DNA from: Devosia soli
Lineage (GTDB): Bacteria > Pseudomonadota > Alphaproteobacteria > Rhizobiales > Devosiaceae
Assembly: GCF_000970455.1 (NCBI RefSeq)
Contig: NZ_LAJG01000001.1
Coordinates: 1-64,000 of the forward strand
DNA length: 64,000 nt
Direction of reading: 5' to 3'
Shown here: positions 34,498-43,158 of the stretch, one piece after another
Position numbering within the stretch: position 1 is the first letter of the stretch
Layout of the letters: each line of letters begins with the position of its first letter
Position numbers and translations under genes: made by a program
The notes under the pieces: model-generated
Seen by the model: the letters and a program-made list of their open reading frames with translations, nothing else
Database searches by the model: none
Told to the model about the DNA's origin: nothing

Positions 34498-35489
34498 TAG
34501 TCCTGTTCCCCCAGCGCGCTGAAGAGAGCCTTTTGGGCGATCTTCATGGCGCCGATGGCGTCGTGGCGGCTTTGGGCTTCCTGCAGCGCATCGATATCGA
34601 GACGGTCGAGGCCCTTGGCTGCCGCCTTGAGGAAATCGATGGCGTGGGTGGCCGTGGCGACGGAATCTTCGCGGAACGGGAACTGGTCGAGCTGCCAGAC
34701 GCCTTCCCACTTGTTCTTCTTGAGGACGTAGAAGAATTCGAAAAGTTCGAGCGGGTGGAGCGAGCCGGCGACGAGATCGTCGTCCCAGGAGCGGTAATTG
34801 TCGTTGACGTCCATGCCGAAGAGGCGGCCATGATCGATGGCGAGCTGGGCCGAGTCAGCGGCGGATTCGCCGCCCATGATGGCGTGGCCGAAATCGAGGA
34901 GGATGCCGACATTTGGGAGGCCGATCTTCTCGATTCCGAGAATGGTGCGGGCGACGGACCCAAAACTTATGCGGACGCGGGGTTCGCGCGGCTTATATTC
35001 GATGACGAATTTGAGGTCCGGGTTTTCGCTAGCAAGCTGGCCGACGCCGTCGAGCGAGCGTTGCCACTGGGTCGAATAATCGACCTGGAAGGGATAGTCC
35101 CAGCCGTCCTGACCGGGCCAGAGCTTTACATAGTCCGCCTTATGGAAGCGGACGATGTCGCAGGCGGCGGTGACGAGCTCGTGGGCCTTACGGCGAATGC
35201 CGGCGTCGGGATTGGTGAAGGCGCCTTTGACGAAATCGCGGGTGTAGATTTCCGGCGTGATGCCGATGACCTTGAGATCGTTGCGGTCAAGCGCGGTCTT
35301 GATCTCGGTGTCGGAGAATTCGCCACCGAAATAGGGCCAGTTGAGGTCGACGACCGAGAGGTCTTTCACCTGCCCAGCGAGATCGATGGCTTCGATGATG
35401 TTGCGCGGGATGCCGTAGCCGTCGGTGGCGTAGCGGTCGAGATAGGTCGCAAAGTGCCAGATGCCGGCACCGAAACGTTGCGTGGTCAT
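34497..35489 (-). CDS. Sugar isomerase/epimerase, TIM barrel; candidate D-apiose isomerase (330 aa)
   Basis: This is a xylose isomerase-like TIM-barrel protein (AP_endonuc_2 fold). Metal-site residues are suggested by FVIEYKPREPR (Glu), ILLDFGHAIMGGES (Asp and His), FGMDVNDNYRSWDDDL (Asp, His region) and WQLDQFPFRED. The neighbours are an FGGY kinase and a split transketolase, a set that matches the D-apiose isomerase / apulose kinase / apulose-4-phosphate transketolase pathway described from functional genomics. L-rhamnose or erythrulose-type isomerisation cannot be excluded from sequence alone. It starts 13 bases after the kinase stop. Confidence 0.8.
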   Translation of the reverse strand: MTTQRFGAGIWHFATYLDRYATDGYGIPRNIIEAIDLAGQVKDLSVVDLNWPYFGGEFSDTEIKTALDRNDLKVIGITPEIYTRDFVKGAFTNPDAGIRRKAHELVTAACDIVRFHKADYVKLWPGQDGWDYPFQVDYSTQWQRSLDGVGQLASENPDLKFVIEYKPREPRVRISFGSVARTILGIEKIGLPNVGILLDFGHAIMGGESAADSAQLAIDHGRLFGMDVNDNYRSWDDDLVAGSLHPLELFEFFYVLKKNKWEGVWQLDQFPFREDSVATATHAIDFLKAAAKGLDRLDIDALQEAQSRHDAIGAMKIAQKALFSALGEQD

Positions 35490-35502
35490 GGGTTCCTCCT
35501 GT

Positions 35503-36966
35503 TTAGGTAGCCAGGGTCTGGGTCACGGCGAACTGCCAGCGCTGGCGATGTTTTTGGGCGGTTTCGGCGTCCATGGCGGGCGCAAAACGGCCGGCGGCGG
35601 GGACGCCCGGCATGGAAATGCCAAGGGCTGAGAAAGCGAGGGCGGCAGCGCCGAGGGCGCTGACTTCGGGCGCGGCGGCGGCGGCGACTGGGCGGCCGAG
35701 GATGTCGGACTGGAACTGCATCACTGTCGCGTTGCGTGAGGCGCCGCCATCGGCGCGGAGTTCGCCCAAGGGAGAACCCGTGTCGGCTTCCATGGCAGAA
35801 TAGACATCAGCGACCTGGAAGGCGATGGCTTCAAGAGCGGCACGGGCGAGGTGCGCGGGTTTCGTGCCAAGGGAAAGGCCGGTGATGGTGCCGCGGGCGT
35901 CGGCACGCCAATAAGGGGCGCCGAGGCCGACCATGGCGGGCACGAAAGCGGTGCCATTGCTGTCGGGGACAGTTTCGGCGAGAGCCGAGAGGGCGGCGGC
36001 GTCGGCGAGCCCCAAAAGTTCGGCGGCGAAGGCGGCGGTCTGGCCGGAGACGGAGATATTGCCTTCGAGCGCGTGTTGGACGTGGCCGTTCTGGCTCCAG
36101 GCGATAGTGCTGGAGATGCCATGGGTGGAGCGGACGCGGTTGGGCGTCAGGGCCATCAACGAGGTGCCGGTGCCGTAGGTGGCCTTCACTGTTCCGGGAG
36201 AGCGGACGCCGTGGCCGAAGAGGGCGGCGTGCGAATCGCCGATCATGGCAAGGATGGGTGTGCCGGCGGGGAGGGCGGTGGCGCCTTCAGCGGTGACACC
36301 GAAATTGGTGTCGGAGGATTTGACCTCGGCCAGCATGTTTTGCGGCACGCCGAAGAGGGCGCAAAGGTCGGCGTCCCAGTTCAGAGACTCTGTGTTGAAG
36401 AGCTGGGTGCGAGAGGCGTTTGAATGGTCGGTGGCGTGAACCGCGCCGCCGGTGAGATTCCAGAGGAGCCAGGAATCAACGGTGCCGGTGCGGAGTTCAC
36501 CTGCTTCGGCACGGGCACGGGCACCGGGCGTGTTGTCGAGCAGCCAGGCGATCTTGGCGGCCGGAAAGAGCGGATCGAGCGCAAGGCCGGTTTTGGCCTC
36601 GATGGTCTCGGCGTGGCCAGCGGCGCGGAGGGCGTCGCATTTGGGGGCGGAGCGGCGGCACTGCCAGATGACGACGGGGCCGGTGGGCTTTCCTGTCGCA
36701 GCGTCCCAGACGAGGATGGATTCGCGCTGGTTGGAGATGGCGATGCCGGCGATGTCGGCACTGCCGGCCTTGGCAACAACTTCGGCGATGACCGTCTTTA
36801 CCCCATCCACCAGTGCGGTGGCTGACTGCTCGGCCCAGCCGGGCTGGGGATAGGTGACGATGTTCGGAACCGAGGCTTGGTGCAGGACGCGGCCGGTGGC
36901 GTCGACCAACAAGGCCTTGGTGTTGGTGGTGCCCTGGTCGATGGCGAGGATCAGCTCGCTGGTCAT
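35503..36966 (-). CDS. FGGY-family carbohydrate kinase; candidate D-apulose kinase (487 aa)
   Basis: This is an actin-fold sugar kinase with phosphate-1 motif LILAIDQGTTNTKALLVD, substrate loop AIWQ-like VIWQCRRSAPKCDAL, and FGGY signatures MIGDSHAALFGHGVRSPGT and LRADGGASRNATVMQFQSDILGRPV. Family members phosphorylate glycerol, xylulose, ribulose and branched ketoses. The start overlaps the stop of the transketolase C-half (ATGA at 36963). In this operon it would phosphorylate the isomerase product, likely D-apulose, for cleavage by the transketolase. High local GC at the third position fits the neighbours. Confidence 0.88.
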   Translation of the reverse strand: MTSELILAIDQGTTNTKALLVDATGRVLHQASVPNIVTYPQPGWAEQSATALVDGVKTVIAEVVAKAGSADIAGIAISNQRESILVWDAATGKPTGPVVIWQCRRSAPKCDALRAAGHAETIEAKTGLALDPLFPAAKIAWLLDNTPGARARAEAGELRTGTVDSWLLWNLTGGAVHATDHSNASRTQLFNTESLNWDADLCALFGVPQNMLAEVKSSDTNFGVTAEGATALPAGTPILAMIGDSHAALFGHGVRSPGTVKATYGTGTSLMALTPNRVRSTHGISSTIAWSQNGHVQHALEGNISVSGQTAAFAAELLGLADAAALSALAETVPDSNGTAFVPAMVGLGAPYWRADARGTITGLSLGTKPAHLARAALEAIAFQVADVYSAMEADTGSPLGELRADGGASRNATVMQFQSDILGRPVAAAAAPEVSALGAAALAFSALGISMPGVPAAGRFAPAMDAETAQKHRQRWQFAVTQTLAT

Positions 36967-37922
36967 TTCTTGCGCGCGATGGTCTGGCGCACGGCGTCGG
37001 CAATGCCGGTTTCGTTGAGGCCAAAGTGATCAAAGAGGAAATCGGCCGAGCCGGTGGGCACGAAACCAGGGAAGCCGAGGATGCGCATGGGCACAGGATT
37101 GGTCGAGATGACAACCTCGGCAATGGCGCCGCCGAGGCCGCCACGGACGGAGTGTTCTTCGACGGTGACGATGGCGCCGGTTTCAGCCGCGGCAGCGATG
37201 ACGGCGTCATCGAGCGGATTGACGGTGGCCATATTGACGACGCGGGCGGAGATGCCTTCGGCGGCGAGGGTTTTGGCTGCAGCGACGGCGCGGTGGACCA
37301 TGGTGCCATTGGCGATGATCGTTGCGTCAGAGCCGTCGACGAGGGTTTCGGCCTTGCCGATTTCAAAGGTGGCATTCGCCGGACGATCGAGGGCGGGGAC
37401 GGCCATGCGGCTGACGCGAACGAAGACCGGGCCATCATAGGCCGCGGCGGCCTTGATGGCTTCGGCGGTCTGCCAAGGGTCGGCGGGCACAATCAGCTTG
37501 AGATTGTTGAAGAGGCGGAGCCAGGCGAGGTCTTCGATGGAGTGATGGGTCGGGCCCAGTTCGCCATAGGCAACGCCGGAGGACTGGCCGATCAGTTTTA
37601 CGTTGACGTTGGAATAGGCGATGTCGGCTTTCACCTGTTCGAGCGCGCGGCCCGTGATAAAGCACGAGGCAGCCGAGACGAAGGGCACTTTGCCGCCATT
37701 GGCAAGGCCGGCACCGACGGCGACGAGGGTCTGTTCGGCAATGCCGACATTGACCATGCGCTCGGGGAATTTTGTCTTGAAGCCGCCGAGCTTGGACGAG
37801 CCGACGCTATCGCTGACCACAGTGACGATGCGGGGGTCGGCTTCGGCCAAAGCTTCGATTGTTTTGGCGAAGCTGTCGCGGCAATCGTAGAGGCCGGCTT
37901 TGGAGGGGGCAGCAACGCTCAT
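36963..37922 (-). CDS. Transketolase C-terminal subunit (319 aa); candidate apulose-4-phosphate transketolase B
   Basis: This is the pyrimidine-binding and C-terminal half of a split transketolase. Motifs are PERMVNVGIAEQTLVAVGAGLA (the catalytic Glu of the TPP pyrimidine site), YGELGPTHHSIEDLAWLR and VSRMAVPAL, then VTVEEHSVRGGLGGAIAEV in the C-terminal domain. It is encoded as a separate chain, as in archaeal and pathway-specific transketolases. Its ATG overlaps or abuts the stop of the N-half gene at 37922, so the subunits should be made in equal amounts. Its role would be to split the kinase product with TPP. Confidence 0.87.
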   Translation of the reverse strand: MSVAAPSKAGLYDCRDSFAKTIEALAEADPRIVTVVSDSVGSSKLGGFKTKFPERMVNVGIAEQTLVAVGAGLANGGKVPFVSAASCFITGRALEQVKADIAYSNVNVKLIGQSSGVAYGELGPTHHSIEDLAWLRLFNNLKLIVPADPWQTAEAIKAAAAYDGPVFVRVSRMAVPALDRPANATFEIGKAETLVDGSDATIIANGTMVHRAVAAAKTLAAEGISARVVNMATVNPLDDAVIAAAAETGAIVTVEEHSVRGGLGGAIAEVVISTNPVPMRILGFPGFVPTGSADFLFDHFGLNETGIADAVRQTIARKK

Positions 37923-38761
37923 CAGACGAGTTCCCGCATGGCTTGTTCGTATTGTTCTTTGGTCGGCACGCCATGGTGCCAGGCGACGTTGTCATGCATG
38001 AAGCTGACGCCCTTGCCCTTAAAGGTGTTGGCAATGACGCAGAGCGGCTTTTCGCGACCTTTGGGGGACTTTGAGAGGACTTCGAGAAGCTGGGCATGGT
38101 CGTGGCCGTCGACGTTCTCGACATGCCAGCCGAAGGCGCGCCACTTCTCGTCCAGCGGATCGAGCGAGGCGGTTTCCTCGGTACGGGCGCCCTGTTGCAG
38201 GCGGTTGCGGTCGATGATCAGAGTCAGGTTCTCGAGCTTGCGGTGGCCGGCGTTGAGGGCGGCTTCCCAATTGCTGCCTTCCTGGAGTTCACCGTCGCCG
38301 GTGAGCACGAAGGTGCGGAACTCGGCATTGTCGATCTGGCCGGCAATGGCGATGCCGAGGGCGACGGGCAGGCCATGGCCGAGGGGGCCGGTATTGGTTT
38401 CGACGCCGGGCAGGTAATTGCGGTTGGGGTGGCCGTTCAGCTTGGACAGCGGCTCCATATAGGAGGAAAGGTCCGCTTCCGGAAAATAGCCGGCGCGGGC
38501 AAGGACCGAATAAAAGGCGCCGGTGCAATGGCCCTTGCTCATGACGAAGCGGTCGCGCTTGGGGTCGCGCGGGTTCTTCGGATCGTAGCGCATGACGCCG
38601 AAGTAGAGCGTCGCGAGCACGTCGGTGGCGCTGAAGTCGCCGCCGGGGTGCCCCTGCTGGGCTTCATAGACCATCTGAAAGCTGCGACGGCGGATCCACA
38701 GCGCCTGGGCTGCTATCTCGCCGACGAGATCGGTAGTGAGCGGTGTGGCGGGCGATGGCAA
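37922..38761 (-). CDS. Transketolase N-terminal subunit (279 aa); candidate apulose-4-phosphate transketolase A
   Basis: This is the TPP-diphosphate-binding half of a split transketolase. GHPGGDFSATDVLATLYF, RFVMSKGHCTGAFYSVLA and PGVETNTGPLGHGLPVALG are followed by the thiamine motif GDGELQEGSNWEAAL ending in LIIDRNRLQQ. It is the first gene of the minus-strand sugar operon and diverges from the DeoR regulator gene over 310 bases of A/T-rich regulatory sequence. With the following gene it makes a complete enzyme. Confidence 0.88.
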   Translation of the reverse strand: MPSPATPLTTDLVGEIAAQALWIRRRSFQMVYEAQQGHPGGDFSATDVLATLYFGVMRYDPKNPRDPKRDRFVMSKGHCTGAFYSVLARAGYFPEADLSSYMEPLSKLNGHPNRNYLPGVETNTGPLGHGLPVALGIAIAGQIDNAEFRTFVLTGDGELQEGSNWEAALNAGHRKLENLTLIIDRNRLQQGARTEETASLDPLDEKWRAFGWHVENVDGHDHAQLLEVLSKSPKGREKPLCVIANTFKGKGVSFMHDNVAWHHGVPTKEQYEQAMRELV

Positions 38762-38920
38762 GGCGGCCTCCTGGATAGCCGGCCGGCGCGAAAGAAGTGT
38801 CGAGGCGCTTTCGGCAATAGACTACCCTTCGGCTTCGAGCCGAACCGGGCTGCCATTACTGAACTCCTCTGACCAGCTTGCGCCGTTCTTCGTTTTTTGA
38901 ATAGCTACAGCCGCACCCGC

Positions 38921-38990
38921 TTTCGCGCAATAAGGAAAATTCGCGAATTTTTGCGTTTTGTTTTTGCTTTATGCGAAATGAGCGAAAAAA
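38921..38990. promoter_or_regulatory. Probable DeoR-type operator region with iterated GCGAAA
   Basis: The 310-base divergent gap (38762-39071) between the transketolase and deoR genes has an A/T-rich centre. It contains TTTCGCGCAA (38921), the palindrome TTCGCGAA (38940-38947), TTTTTGCG, and two direct GCGAAA repeats exactly 9 bases apart (38973-38978 and 38982-38987). Similar words recur before the importer operon at 39946-39952 and 39989-40007. Repeated TTTCG/CGAAA half-sites are the usual binding pattern of DeoR/GlpR repressors. No clear consensus promoter could be set. I see no small gene in the gap. Confidence 0.5.
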
Positions 38991-39071
38991 TCTAAATCGT
39001 GGAAAAGCAGGTTGAGGATGCCGTATGGCGCGGGTACGCGGTAAAATCATCGGCAGTCGGGGGATTTTGGA

Positions 39072-39902
39072 ATGGCGCAAAAGCCGAGAACGGCCAGGAA
39101 AAACACCGCAGCGGCAGGACCGACGGGGCAGCCGCAACTTCTGGCCGAGCCGCGGCGTATGCGTATTCTCGAATGGCTCCAGGAAGAGGGCAGTGCGCGG
39201 GTTCGCGATCTGTCGGCGGCCTTCGGTGTTTCGGAAGCGACGATCCGGCAGGATCTCGAGCGGCTTGACAATGAGGGCTATATCACCCGCGAGCATGGTG
39301 GCGCCTACCTCAAGTCCATTCCGCAGCAGGTGCAATCGATGTCGCTGCAGCATGTGCAGAACATGGACCGCAAGCGGGCGATCGGGCAGGCGGCGGCAGC
39401 GCTGGTGTCGGACCACGACACGCTGATCATCGATTCCGGTACGACGACCACGCAGTTCGCGGAAAATCTGAAGGTTCGTCAGGATCTTAACATCATCACC
39501 AATGCGTTGAACATCGCGCTGATCCTGGGTGCCATCCCGACCAACACCGTCCACATGCCAGCGGGACAGTTCAAGGCGCCGACGCTGTCGCTGAGCGGCG
39601 AGAAGTCGGTGGAGTTCTTCGTCGGCATCTACGCGCAAAAGCTGTTCCTGGCGACGGCGGGCGTGTCCTTCGATGTGGGCCTGACCTATCCCGCCATCGG
39701 GGATATCTACGTCAAGCGCGCCATGGTGAAAGCGGCCTCGCACGTCTATCTCCTCGCCGACTCGACCAAGATCGGCCGGGTGTCGTTCTCGGCGCTCGGC
39801 GGGGTCGAGATGGTGCATACGCTCATCACCGATAGCGGCATATCCGATGCCGATCGCGCCGAATTCGAGCGGCGCGGCGTCGAGGTCATCGTCGCGCCTT
39901 GA
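39072..39902 (+). CDS. DeoR/GlpR-family transcriptional regulator (276 aa)
   Basis: This sugar-phosphate-responsive regulator has an N-terminal winged helix-turn-helix (RILEWLQEEGSARVRDLSAAF, then VSEATIRQDLERLDNEGYITREHGGAYL). The effector domain has IIDSGTTTTQFAENL (phosphate loop), ITNALNIALILG, MPAGQFKAPTLSLSG and the closing VKRAMVKAASHVYLLADSTKIGR. The first 25 residues form a basic, low-complexity extension. It stands between the divergent catabolic operon and the co-directional importer operon, so it likely controls both through the GCGAAA-rich sites. Confidence 0.92.
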   Translation: MAQKPRTARKNTAAAGPTGQPQLLAEPRRMRILEWLQEEGSARVRDLSAAFGVSEATIRQDLERLDNEGYITREHGGAYLKSIPQQVQSMSLQHVQNMDRKRAIGQAAAALVSDHDTLIIDSGTTTTQFAENLKVRQDLNIITNALNIALILGAIPTNTVHMPAGQFKAPTLSLSGEKSVEFFVGIYAQKLFLATAGVSFDVGLTYPAIGDIYVKRAMVKAASHVYLLADSTKIGRVSFSALGGVEMVHTLITDSGISDADRAEFERRGVEVIVAP

Positions 39903-39939
39903 TGATTGCGAACGTTTCGATTTGGCTGCAGGAGGGCCA

Positions 39940-40010
39940 TTGACAAGCGAAAGGCTCGATCCTATTCGTTAGAAATCGCAAGTAATCGAAAACAAAAAAC
40001 ACGAAACTTG
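39940..40010 (+). promoter_or_regulatory. Predicted promoter and regulator sites of the importer operon
   Basis: TTGACA (39940-39945) is followed after 17 bases by TATTCG (39963-39968). The spacer contains GCGAAA, and downstream lie TCGAAAAC and CACGAAAC about 10 bases apart. The -10 is weak, as expected for a regulated promoter. The first gene begins at 40175 after a 200-base leader. Confidence 0.45.
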
Positions 40011-40174
40011 CGACCGCGTCGGGAACGCGCGGGAGGAAGCATACGGCATTTCACGGTTTTGACGCGCCCGGTTTTAACCCCGGAGCGCGAACGGAAGCGC
40101 CTGTCTGCCAACCCCGGAAACAGACCCACAAGTTCTGTGGCCAGCTCAAGGAGCGGCCAGCAAAGGAGGAGACT

Positions 40175-42085
40175 ATGGCACGGCTTGGCCGTTCTTTGAT
40201 GGCATCCCTGCTTCTGGGAGGCTTGTTGACCACGACGGCGTTCGCGCAAGGGGCGATGACCGATGTCGGCACGCCACGCAGCGAAACGCTGATCGTGCAG
40301 ACGTTCGACGGCCGCTCGGCCAACCCGACGGCGCAGAACCCGCTCAATTCCTACGCCATCTGGCGCGGTTTCCGCGAATTGGGCTGGGGGTATCTGTGGG
40401 AAATGGACACCGCCACCGGTGAGTCCTACCCCGAAATGGCCGACGGCATGCCGGAAGTGCTCAATGACGAGCACACCCAGTTCCGCATCAAGATCCGCAA
40501 GGGGATCACCTGGAGCGACGGCGTCGAGTTCACCACCGACGACATTATCTATTCGCTCGACACGGCTTTCAAATATCGCGAGCAGCTAACCAACGTCGCG
40601 AGCGTCACGGTCTATCTCAAGAGCTACAAGAAGATCGACGACTACACCTTCGAGGTCGAGACGGTGAACCCGTCCTACGACCTGACGACGCGCCTCGGTG
40701 TCTATACCTGGGGTACGCCGTTCAACTGGGTGCCCAAGCATGTGTTCGAGCCGCTTGGCGACGAGGTCGTGACCTTCCAGAACGCGCCGCCGGTGACACT
40801 CGGGCCCTATAAGGTCAAGGAATTCGACCCCAACGGTTTCTGGCAGCTTTGGGAATTGCGCGAGGATTGGCAGAAATCGAGCTGGGGCAATCTCGGCACG
40901 CCAAAGCCGAAATACATACTCTACAAGGACTTTGGCGCCGAAGAGACGCGTGCACTGGCCTTCGTCCAGAACCAGTATGACGTCGACACCTTCATGAGCC
41001 CGGACAGCATCGACGCTGCCAAGGCCCGCAACCCAAAGGTCGAGACGTTCTCGCCGACTTTCCCCTATCACGACATGAACGACGCCTGTTCCTATGGCGT
41101 CTATATCAATCAGCAGCGCGCGCCCTATGACATGCCGGAAGTGCGCTGGGCCCTGGCCCTGTCGCTCGACCTGTCGCAGGTCGGCATTTCGGCGATGAGC
41201 GGGCAGTTCAAGGCTGCGGCTCTGCCGCTGCCCGATACGCCAATCACCGGCCCGATTTTCTACGAGGCTAACCTCCAGAAGCTGCAGGACCTGACGATCG
41301 GCGATGGCTACAAGCCTTTCGATCCAGGGTTCAGCACGACGCTCGTCGAAACGCTGAAAGCGCAGGGGATCGATCCTTCGCTCCTGCCGACCGGCGATGC
41401 CGTCAATGCCGGGTTCGGCGCGGGCTGGTGGAAGCACGATCCGGCGGAAGCTGAAAAGCTGCTTGGTTCGGTGGGCATCAAGAAGGGCGCCGATGGCTTC
41501 TATGCCATGCCCGACGGGTCGCCCTGGGTGATCGAATTCGTCATCCCCGGCGATTGGAATAAGGTGCTCCAGCGTCTTGGCTTCTCGATTGCCGATAGCT
41601 GGCGCCAGGCCGGGTTCAACGTCAATGCGCGCCAGGTGGACAATGGTGAATATACCACCGTCCAGAACACCAATGCGCGCAACGAGCTACAGATCAACTG
41701 GTCCAATACCTGCGTCTACAACTCCAATTGGCTGGGCAACTGGAACCAGTTCCGCACTGAAAACATCAAGCCGGCCGACTCCAACGATCCGCTGAGCGGC
41801 AACTATGCCCGCATCACCGATCAGGAAGTGCTCGACCTCGTTTCAGAAGGCGCCAAGCTGCCGCTCGATGATCCAAAATTCGTGCAGAACGGCCAGGATA
41901 TCGCCATGCGGATCGCGAGCGAGATGCAGATCATCAACCTGATGAACATCCCGACGACGATCCCGACCAACTCGACCTATTGGACCAATTTCCCCAAGCA
42001 GGACAACTTCTACGCAGCGCCCTATACCTGGTGGAGCTCGTTCAAGAAGACCGTGGTCTCGATCGAACCGACCGGCCAGCAATAA
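40175..42085 (+). CDS. Opp-type ABC transporter substrate-binding protein (family 5, 636 aa)
   Basis: This is a large periplasmic receptor of the peptide/nickel/oligosaccharide class. The signal peptide is MARLGRSLMASLLLGGLLTTTAFA. SBP_bac_5 motifs are RIKIRKGITWSDGVEFTTDDIIYSLD, GPYKVKEFDPNGFWQLWE and PYDMPEVRWALALSLDLSQV. A strong ribosome site (AAGGAGGAG) precedes the ATG. Several plant-sugar oligosaccharides are taken up by this class, and the apiosidase-like hydrolases downstream suggest apiose-containing oligosaccharides or glycosides as ligand. It is followed by a hairpin with T-run, then both permeases. Confidence 0.9.
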   Translation: MARLGRSLMASLLLGGLLTTTAFAQGAMTDVGTPRSETLIVQTFDGRSANPTAQNPLNSYAIWRGFRELGWGYLWEMDTATGESYPEMADGMPEVLNDEHTQFRIKIRKGITWSDGVEFTTDDIIYSLDTAFKYREQLTNVASVTVYLKSYKKIDDYTFEVETVNPSYDLTTRLGVYTWGTPFNWVPKHVFEPLGDEVVTFQNAPPVTLGPYKVKEFDPNGFWQLWELREDWQKSSWGNLGTPKPKYILYKDFGAEETRALAFVQNQYDVDTFMSPDSIDAAKARNPKVETFSPTFPYHDMNDACSYGVYINQQRAPYDMPEVRWALALSLDLSQVGISAMSGQFKAAALPLPDTPITGPIFYEANLQKLQDLTIGDGYKPFDPGFSTTLVETLKAQGIDPSLLPTGDAVNAGFGAGWWKHDPAEAEKLLGSVGIKKGADGFYAMPDGSPWVIEFVIPGDWNKVLQRLGFSIADSWRQAGFNVNARQVDNGEYTTVQNTNARNELQINWSNTCVYNSNWLGNWNQFRTENIKPADSNDPLSGNYARITDQEVLDLVSEGAKLPLDDPKFVQNGQDIAMRIASEMQIINLMNIPTTIPTNSTYWTNFPKQDNFYAAPYTWWSSFKKTVVSIEPTGQQ

Positions 42086-42098
42086 TCTGACCGGTTCG

Positions 42099-42136
42099 GG
42101 CAGGGCGGCATGTCCTCCGCCGCCCTGCCTTTTCTT
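42099..42136 (+). terminator. Attenuator hairpin after the binding-protein gene
   Basis: An 11-bp perfect stem GGCAGGGCGGC/GCCGCCCTGCC with a 9-nt loop is followed by TTTTCTT. It is 13 bases after the receptor stop and 20 bases before the permease start. Partial termination would raise receptor levels over permeases, as at 21351. Confidence 0.75.
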
Positions 42137-42156
42137 CTCCGTCAAAGGATCCGCCC

Positions 42157-43158
42157 ATGGGTGTGCTGCGCTATGTCGCCAAGCGCCTCGGCCTCTATCT
42201 GGCCGTTCTGTTCATTGGCTTGACGATAACCTTCATGTTGCCGCGGCTGATGCCGATCAATCCAGTGGATGGCTATATCGGCCAGCTGCAGAGCCGCGCC
42301 AACGGCACGCTGACCTCGGAAGCCATTGCCGAGATGCGCACCAACCTCGAACAACTCTACGGTCTCAACGGCGATATTTTCACCCAGTATGTTTCGTATT
42401 TGAAGCGCGTTGTGCTGCAGTTCGATTTCGGGCCGTCCTTTACCTATTACCCGCAGCCGGTTTCGGCGATGATCCTCAATGCGCTGCCCTGGACGCTGGG
42501 GCTGCTGCTGACGGCGACATTCATCGCCTGGGTGCTCGGAAATATGGTCGGGCTCGTAGCCGGCTACTTCCACAAAAAGCGGGCCGCTTCGGTCCTCGAA
42601 TTCCTGGGAATCCTGCTTTACCCGATCCCCTATTACATTCTCGCCGTCACGGTGTTGCTGCTGCTCGCCTATATCTTCCCGATCTTTCCGCTCTCGCCCA
42701 CTTTCCCAGTGGGGCAGATGACGCCGGAAAAGATCGGCATGATCTTTTACAATTCGCTTCTGCCCGGGATCACGCTGGTGCTTGCCGGCTTCGGCTGGAA
42801 CATCCTCTCGATGAAGGCACTGGCCGTCGCGACGACCGAAGAGCCCTATGTCACCTATGCGCGGCTCAAGGGCGCGTCGAACTGGACGCGGATGACGCGC
42901 TATGTCTTCCGCAATGCGCTGCTGCCGCAGGTGACCGCCTTGGCGCTGTCGCTCGGCATGGTGTTCAACGGCGCGCTGCTGACGGAGATGATTTTCTCCT
43001 ATCCCGGCATCGGGCTGATCATGCGCACGGCGGCGACGGGCGGGGACTATAACGTGCTCTATGGCGCGATCACGCTCTCGATCATCGCAGTGGCCACGGC
43101 CGGGCTCGTGATCGATCTCATCTATCCTCTCCTCGACCCGCGGATCCGTCACAAATGA
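42157..43158 (+). CDS. Opp-type ABC transporter permease, DppB/OppB-like (333 aa)
   Basis: This is an inner-membrane permease with six core helices. The N-terminus is typical (RYVAKRLGLYLAVLFIGLTITFMLPRLMP). The coupling loop reads YARLKGASNWTRMTRYVFRNALLPQVTALAL, and LTEMIFSYPGIGLIM follows. Its stop overlaps the start of the second permease. Confidence 0.93.
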   Translation: MGVLRYVAKRLGLYLAVLFIGLTITFMLPRLMPINPVDGYIGQLQSRANGTLTSEAIAEMRTNLEQLYGLNGDIFTQYVSYLKRVVLQFDFGPSFTYYPQPVSAMILNALPWTLGLLLTATFIAWVLGNMVGLVAGYFHKKRAASVLEFLGILLYPIPYYILAVTVLLLLAYIFPIFPLSPTFPVGQMTPEKIGMIFYNSLLPGITLVLAGFGWNILSMKALAVATTEEPYVTYARLKGASNWTRMTRYVFRNALLPQVTALALSLGMVFNGALLTEMIFSYPGIGLIMRTAATGGDYNVLYGAITLSIIAVATAGLVIDLIYPLLDPRIRHK

